This document shows positions 58,715 through 64,000 of a stretch of 64,000 bases of DNA, one piece after another. A program made the translations under genes and the position numbers. How positions within the stretch are numbered: position 1 is the stretch's first letter; each line of letters opens with the position of its first letter. Under the pieces are notes generated by a model, which saw nothing but the letters and a program-made list of their open reading frames with translations, was not told where the DNA came from and made no database searches. Source of the DNA: Blasia pusilla. Lineage: Eukaryota > Marchantiophyta > Marchantiopsida > Blasiales. The stretch spans positions 29,450,001 through 29,514,000 of the forward strand of contig CM114273.1 in assembly GCA_050084515.1 (NCBI GenBank). Reading direction: 5' to 3'.

Positions 58715-60321
58715 TCACTCTGAACCTCGTGAGTAATCCCTCAATCACTCATCCCAAACATGCGGCACTCGATCTACACTCTCCCTCCCCGAGACGTGTA
58801 ACGTGCGGCAACACGCGGCGTGATGCGGAAAATCGACCAGGCTATCATCTCATCGACAACCTACCCTCAACTCGGGACATCCCACATTGGTCCATGTCCC
58901 CTAAACCACATACATAAATGATGCTCTCAGCATCCACACACCCAATATCCCCAAATAAACTACCCAAATCCCAGAATCCCTCACACGTGCAGGGTAAAGG
59001 ACCAGAATGGTTAACCTGAACACATGTCGATGTCCCTCCTCAGCAACTGCAAATCTTGACCCCAACTCGGTCATGGAGACAACTCCTCCAATCAGCAAGT
59101 CATACTCCTCCCGTACTGACGCTGCTCAAAACTCCTGGATAGACAGTCGTGCGGTTCCAAATGAACGATGCGGCGTGCAAAGCGGCACATTTTAACGGCT
59201 CGAACGGCATGGCCCTCGATGGTGGGATGCGGCACTCGGCGGCATACCCTCCTCAATTAACAATAAACTCACACTCTGCTCCACAATGACGGTGCGGCTC
59301 CGGGATCGAGACGGTGAAGTGCGGCCATGAGCGGCACGACGCGGCAATCGGCGGCGCGTTGCGGCTACGGGCGCACGGCACGATACTCGATCATCGTCGA
59401 GCGGCTACCAATCACAACATAGCAGCATGAAATCAAAACTCAAACACCATAACCTGAGGTCATCTGCCATCACTGGTTGATGACGGAAATGCGATGACGG
59501 TGGCGGCCAAAACAAAGTACGTGGTGGCGACGCAAGTCAGAGAATCTACAAACGTCATAGAAGACCCTCCACTCCGTAATGGCGGCAATGGCAACCAAAG
59601 GGTGGACAACGTACGGTGGACCGTTGACGGTGACGGTTGACCACTGATGGTGACGATCGACCGATGACGGTGACGGTTGACCGGTGACAGTGAAGTGATG
59701 GTGATGGTTGACTGTCGACGGCGGACCGTTGATGAAGACTATGACGGCAACGGCCGCCGCCGGCGTGGCGGCTGCTTTAGGGTTGGAACAAGTTAACCCT
59801 AAAAATTGCCTAGCAATGGAAATTTTGCAAGATTGACCATAACTTTTTGCTCGAAACTCCAAATTGTGCACTTTTTGTTGCACAAAAACACCTTCATGAT
59901 CTACAATAGCGTCAAAAAATATTTAGAATCGGACATTCCAGTAAAAACTGACGGGGATTGTCGTAAAGCCCAATGTCTCCTTCTCCTACACAAATTTGAC
60001 AGCGCTTCTGTGCTGATTTCTCTCAACAAAAATGTAAAACCTGTAAAAATACAAATCAGCAAGCTACATGGTGCTCCCGAGAGCACCGGCATGGGGCAAC
60101 CCGCCCCCATAGTCAATCCCTATCAAAAATTGGGCAGCGCTTCCGCGCGCCACTCTTCCACACAAAAAATCGGCAAATGCAAAGAACAATCAAAGCAGCC
60201 CTTGCTCCGATGAGCACTCCCATGAGCCGCTGAATGGGGAACACCATCCCCAACCTGCAAAAACAGCGAGTGACCAGCGAGCTCCCCCATGAAGCTCTCT
60301 CACTCTCTCATTCTCTCTTTG
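58715..60321 (-). other. Long leader of element B, with GTCAACGG minisatellite
   Basis: Non-coding and collinear with 21297-22856 of A. The minisatellite at about 59590-59740 repeats GACGGTTGACC-type units (complement of the A version). Confidence 0.7.
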
Positions 60322-60657
60322 TAAAGTAAGATCTAATCTCTCTCTACACCATCTCACACCATAGCTCTCAAAGGTGTGCACTCTCTTTCATGTCAAACCA
60401 AACCCACTCTCCTAATGAGGGGCTTGGGTTACACTCACAAGGACCATAGCTCCGCCGCCTCATGCCAATAGGTTCAACAAAGAGAGAATGAGCTCTCAAC
60501 CTCTCTCTCTCCTTGAGGTATACCCCTCCCCTCTCCCAAGCTCTCTGCATGATAACCTATGCTCCCAAGTCACCTCCTTGGCTCTTGACCTGATGTAGGA
60601 GGTCAAGGGCCACTTACCAAAAATATAAAGTCAACTATCCCCAATATGGAAACTTAC
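60255..60657 (-). other. Probable leader intron (element B)
   Basis: The minus-strand donor TTGG|GTAAGTTTCC (60657) and acceptor TGTTTTTGCAG|GTTGGGG (60255) are the counterparts of 20951-21371. Both sites are conserved although the copies have diverged. Confidence 0.5.
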
Positions 60658-60829
60658 CCAAAATAGTAAGTTTCTCTATATGGCTCCAAATGAGCCGAAA
60701 CGAAAGGAAACCTGCTCTCTCAGGTTTCCCGAGGCCTCAACATGTCATTCTCGACCTCCTGGGCCAGTCCTCCACTACTCGTGAAAACGCTCTACTAGAT
60801 CCCACCGATCTATCCTAACAGTCGTGACA
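60322..60829 (-). repeat. A1 repeat (5' LTR-like) of element B
   Basis: Starts TGTCACGACTGTTAGG at 60829 and ends ...CTTACTTTA at 60322, then continues as CAAAGAGAGAATGAG with no B repeat. It matches A2 at 51149-51628. Confidence 0.85.
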
Positions 60830-60833
60830 CACT
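60830..60833. repeat. Target-site duplication CACT, right side of element B
   Basis: Immediately follows the TGTC terminus (as GACA on plus) and pairs with 51014-51017. Confidence 0.6.
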
Positions 60834-61689
60834 CCTATTCCCATAGAGATTTTTCGTGTCCAGTTTTCTTCAGGTGGAAAAAAATTTTGTCCAATTTTTT
60901 TCTAGGTGTTAGTTTTCCTTATGTTTACACACAAAATTATCCTACTAAAACCTTTACTAACTCCCATTGCAACCCCTCATAATCCCTTCTACCCTCTAAA
61001 ATTTTTTTATTACTTTTATTCTCAATCGTCAAAACTATTGGCGGATATTATAAGGGTCGGATGATTTTCAATACTCTCTTTTTCTTGGCTGGTGACCTTT
61101 CTGTGAAAATAGCTTTCAGATCGATAAAACAGGTTTAAAAACCAACACCTTAGACAAAGAATTTCGGCTCTGTCGGAGCCTTGAGTCGGATTCACATGGC
61201 GTTAATTTTATTTGTTTACGTCCCCATTATGCACTATAAATGGTTTTGGAACTCTCTAGTTGCTCTAGCTATGACACTAGGTACAGATGGTCATTTTTTC
61301 ACCTTCAAATCTTCTTGTTATGCTACTCCAAATGGTTTTAGAACTCTCTCTCTGCTCATTTAGAAGGTTGATTATAAACTATCCGATCATCTATAGTGAC
61401 CTGAAACCGAACCTCAAAGTTAGTATTCAAAGGTGAATTCAACATAGATTGGAGTGAACCAAGTCATTCATTAAAAGAAGTTTCCTTGGAGGGGACACAT
61501 ACTTTGCGTAAGAAGTCATATAAGGGGAGATTGCCTCTATCGCGCACCTACTCTCTTGATTGCAAATCATGTGTGTCACACGAAAGCTTGCCTTCATGTA
61601 AGTTCTAGTTCAAAAACACACTACTGAACTAGTGTAAGCCTGTGTGACGCACCAATTCAAATTACCTCCTAAACTAATAATTGATTGTC
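60834..61689. other. No recognisable gene
   Basis: AT-rich flank of element B. The small ORF at 61181-61363 has no motif. Confidence 0.45.
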
Positions 61690-61824
61690 AAAATTCTCCA
61701 AGTACCATTTTCGATCAATTTAAGACAATCCTATTAACTATGAGACGAATAATCTATTAGCAGAAAGAACCAAGTGTCAGAGGATATTGAAAAACAAAGA
61801 GGCACTTTCCAATAATAATAGAGA
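61690..61824 (-). mobile_element. Helitron-like 5' terminus
   Basis: The minus strand starts TCTCTATTATTATTGGAAAG directly after A. About 130 bp match 4061-4180 in inverted orientation, including AATCCTATT and CAATTTAAGAC/CAATTTCGAAC. No matching 3' end was identified on this strand to the left. Confidence 0.5.
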
Positions 61825-62932
61825 TTAGTAACGAGTTGAATCAACTAGCATTGTGTCTCCCGGGTCTGGGTTTCAAGTCATCCCTCAGAATCAGCTACTG
61901 ACCTAACCCTTGATTCCCAAACACAAGCAAGTCATTTAATACTTGGGATAGACTTCATTGAAAATCTAATTACTTGAAATGGTACTAGCGTGCCTTATAG
62001 TACCAATTATCCAATGGACCACAAACAAGTCTCTAATTAGGATTCAAAATATTTGTCTTAGGGTCAAGGTCTAAGATTACAATCCAAACTAGTCTAACCA
62101 AACTTGGTTTCAATGATTCAGTATTGAAACTCCAATGCCAACTTTGTAGTCCAACTTGTGACCTTGGTTCATTCACATGGTTCCCAAGGTGGGGTTTAGA
62201 ATCCAAACTCCCTTATAAACCCTCTCCCTTAAATAAAGTTATAGAAAATTTCACCCCATCCTTCATCTAAAAATCCCTTTTCTTGTTGCCCTTAACCTAC
62301 ACTATAATTCCAACAATTTGGAATCTCTTCCAAGACTTATGCTAGTGTCTTTGTCGAGATATTTTGATTTTTGGAACCAAATTTTCACAAACTTTCAAAC
62401 ACCATCTTATTCATACCAAATGAATTTTGGATAAACCCGATATGACCTGAAATGCGGAAAGCCAAGGTCTCATATGACATTGAAGTTAAATAGAGCTTAA
62501 CTCTCATTTCAACCAAAGACGACGATGGATACACAAGGAGAAACCAACATATGAACATTTAGATACTCTTAATGCATCAAGGAAGCATTTTCTTTAGATC
62601 TTGAAATTCATCTTGGTTCCTTAGTCTACTACCTTCATAGTATGATGATCAAACCTTTTCATTAGTCATGCAAAGAATCTCCAATTCCTTATAAAGTAAC
62701 AGACTTGAGTCGATCTTTAAGGCCTAGCTAGATGTGCATCTTGGAAAGTCAAGTGAACGGTATATACTCTAATGTCTCAGCCCTAATTGGCATCATAAGG
62801 CCTTGGGTTGGCTTGCCCTTCAATCTATAATAAATCTCCTAGGCCTCAGGTCTTTCATCCTTTTTTGGGGTGCAATAATTATTCCCTTTAGATGATTCTT
62901 GAAAAAATGCCACCTCACAATCTAAAATGTAA

Positions 62933-62935
<3 letters not shown>
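61825..62935. other. No recognisable gene
   Basis: AT-rich intergenic DNA with only short ORFs. Confidence 0.45.

Positions 62936-62991
<56 letters not shown>
62936..62991. repeat. (AG)n microsatellite, about 56 bp
   Basis: Uninterrupted AG dinucleotides. The Arg-Glu ORF across it is a translation of the repeat. Confidence 0.99.
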
Positions 62992-62994
<3 letters not shown>

Positions 62995-64000
62995 GGTTAC
63001 AAATACATAGAAAGTCCCCTAGGTCTTCCCCACTTTCGTTGTTCATAAAATCAGGCTCATGTATGCCCAACAACCATGATGATCTACTATGTTTTTCACA
63101 TACACACTAGAGATGCATATACACACTATGTAAATGTTGGAAGAGAGAGTGAGAGGGAATGAGTATGTATTCCTTCCATGTAATAACTAATAGAGTTATT
63201 TAAAGAATATACCTTTGGTAAGCGTTCCCTTAAATGTTACGTATAGCCCAAAATGCAAACATGGATGATGATTTCTACTTTCCTACTATAAATTAGGGGC
63301 TCATGATCATGATGATGTGGATGAGTGTTACAATTGATACTCCATATCTAGACTTCCCAATCTCACATGGTGCCTTGGTCCTTGCTTTTTTGTATTATGG
63401 TTAACTATTAGTCTTCATTAAAGGCCATAGTATCTTAAGATATGTCTCATTTTTGTTAGTCCCTCACAAACTAGTCTCGAGAGCCCATCTCCCTCTCAAC
63501 TACTCATAGTCTCACATCCCACTCATCCTTGACTTGGGCCTCAATTCAACATTCTCTTGCCAATTCATCCCATTGATTAGAGTTCACAAGTAGTACCATC
63601 CATTGCGACTAAGACATGTGTTATTGCACGTGCAAATGCCCATGTCCACAAGTGCTAGTTTGTTGACATCATCATGCTCTCTCAAGTGTCTCAAGGTTAT
63701 ATCATGCGAATTGACATCGTTACCAACATACATTGGTCATTATGCACACAAGTCTAAGATCCATCTAAAAAAGAATCCTAGCATATCTACACATGAATGA
63801 CTAGACAACCCCAATATAAAGTTGATATGGAATATGTGACCAGATGAAATCTGCAATCAACTATGCTTAATCCAAACATCCATATCATTGATACACACTA
63901 TAGTAACAATAGAAGAAAGTCTAAAATATACTCTCAATGTGTGTGATCTCGATCAATCCCAGCCCGCTCTTCAAGAGAGAATTTATGCTCAATACATGCA
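62992..64000. other. No recognisable gene
   Basis: AT-rich sequence without coding or repeat features that I can name. Confidence 0.45.

Larger units (their letters stand above)
51018..60829 (-). mobile_element. Gypsy element B encoding DNMT3-like methyltransferase
   Basis: Second, opposite-orientation copy of the element A family, 9,812 bp. The right end (5' side) starts TGTCACGACTGTTAGG and the left end (3' side) finishes ...GCGCACGACA, giving TGTC...GACA termini. CACT directly flanks both sides (51014-51017 and 60830-60833), a 4-bp target duplication. Order: A1, leader with intron, intact gag, knuckles, protease, methyltransferase, RT, RNase H, integrase, decayed PHD, B1, A2, B2. About 430 bp between RNase H and integrase present in A are deleted. 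Confidence 0.9.

Overview
The window looks like a transposon-dominated piece of a large land-plant nuclear genome. The evidence is the set of element families present: Ty3/Gypsy elements with plant-like gag-pol, a CACTA (En/Spm) element with a TNP2-type transposase, Helitron-like termini, a non-LTR retroelement and long GA microsatellites, together with a plant-type ABCB transporter fragment and a bacterial-type acyltransferase-3 fragment. I see no intact host gene, no tRNA or rRNA gene and no CRISPR array. The exact plant group cannot be fixed from the sequence; a seed-free plant is possible, but that is a guess.

Layout. 1-3.6 kb: a Helitron-like 3' end and a decayed non-LTR retroelement (minus). 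3.6-7.8 kb: a Helitron-like 5' end, minisatellites, and a second 5'-truncated non-LTR insertion with a 15-bp target duplication. 7.8-20.7 kb: AT-rich DNA with dispersed repeats, a degenerate exon-like tandem repeat, and scattered remains of a third Gypsy copy. 20,779-31,021: Gypsy element A (plus). 31-34 kb: intergenic, with an ABCB fragment at 32.65 kb. 34.8-46.2 kb: a decayed CACTA element (minus) whose probable span also contains an acyltransferase-3 fragment and tandem repeats. 46.2-51 kb: a transit-peptide-like ORF, a Helitron-like 3' end, minisatellites and unrecognised ORFs. 51,018-60,829: Gypsy element B (minus), the same family as A. 61-64 kb: AT-rich, with a Helitron-like 5' end and a GA array.

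The most interesting content is the Gypsy family shared by A and B. Its polyprotein order is Gag, two zinc knuckles, aspartic protease, a complete DNMT3-type cytosine-5 DNA methyltransferase domain, reverse transcriptase, RNase H, DDE integrase and a C-terminal C4HC3 PHD finger. In A, the gag 3' part, protease and methyltransferase are in one frame broken only by stops. In B, the methyltransferase C-terminus runs in frame into the segment before RT. The methyltransferase is therefore part of the polyprotein, not a nested gene. The ends are also unusual: both copies show A1-[ORFs]-B1-A2-B2 (split direct repeats) instead of two identical LTRs. B has TGTC...GACA termini and a 4-bp CACT target duplication. 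A retrotransposon carrying both a DNA-methylation writer and a probable histone-tail reader, with split repeats but a DDE integrase, is the candidate undescribed system here. Both copies are dead: they have stops, frameshifts and lost catalytic residues, and many stops look like methylcytosine deamination.
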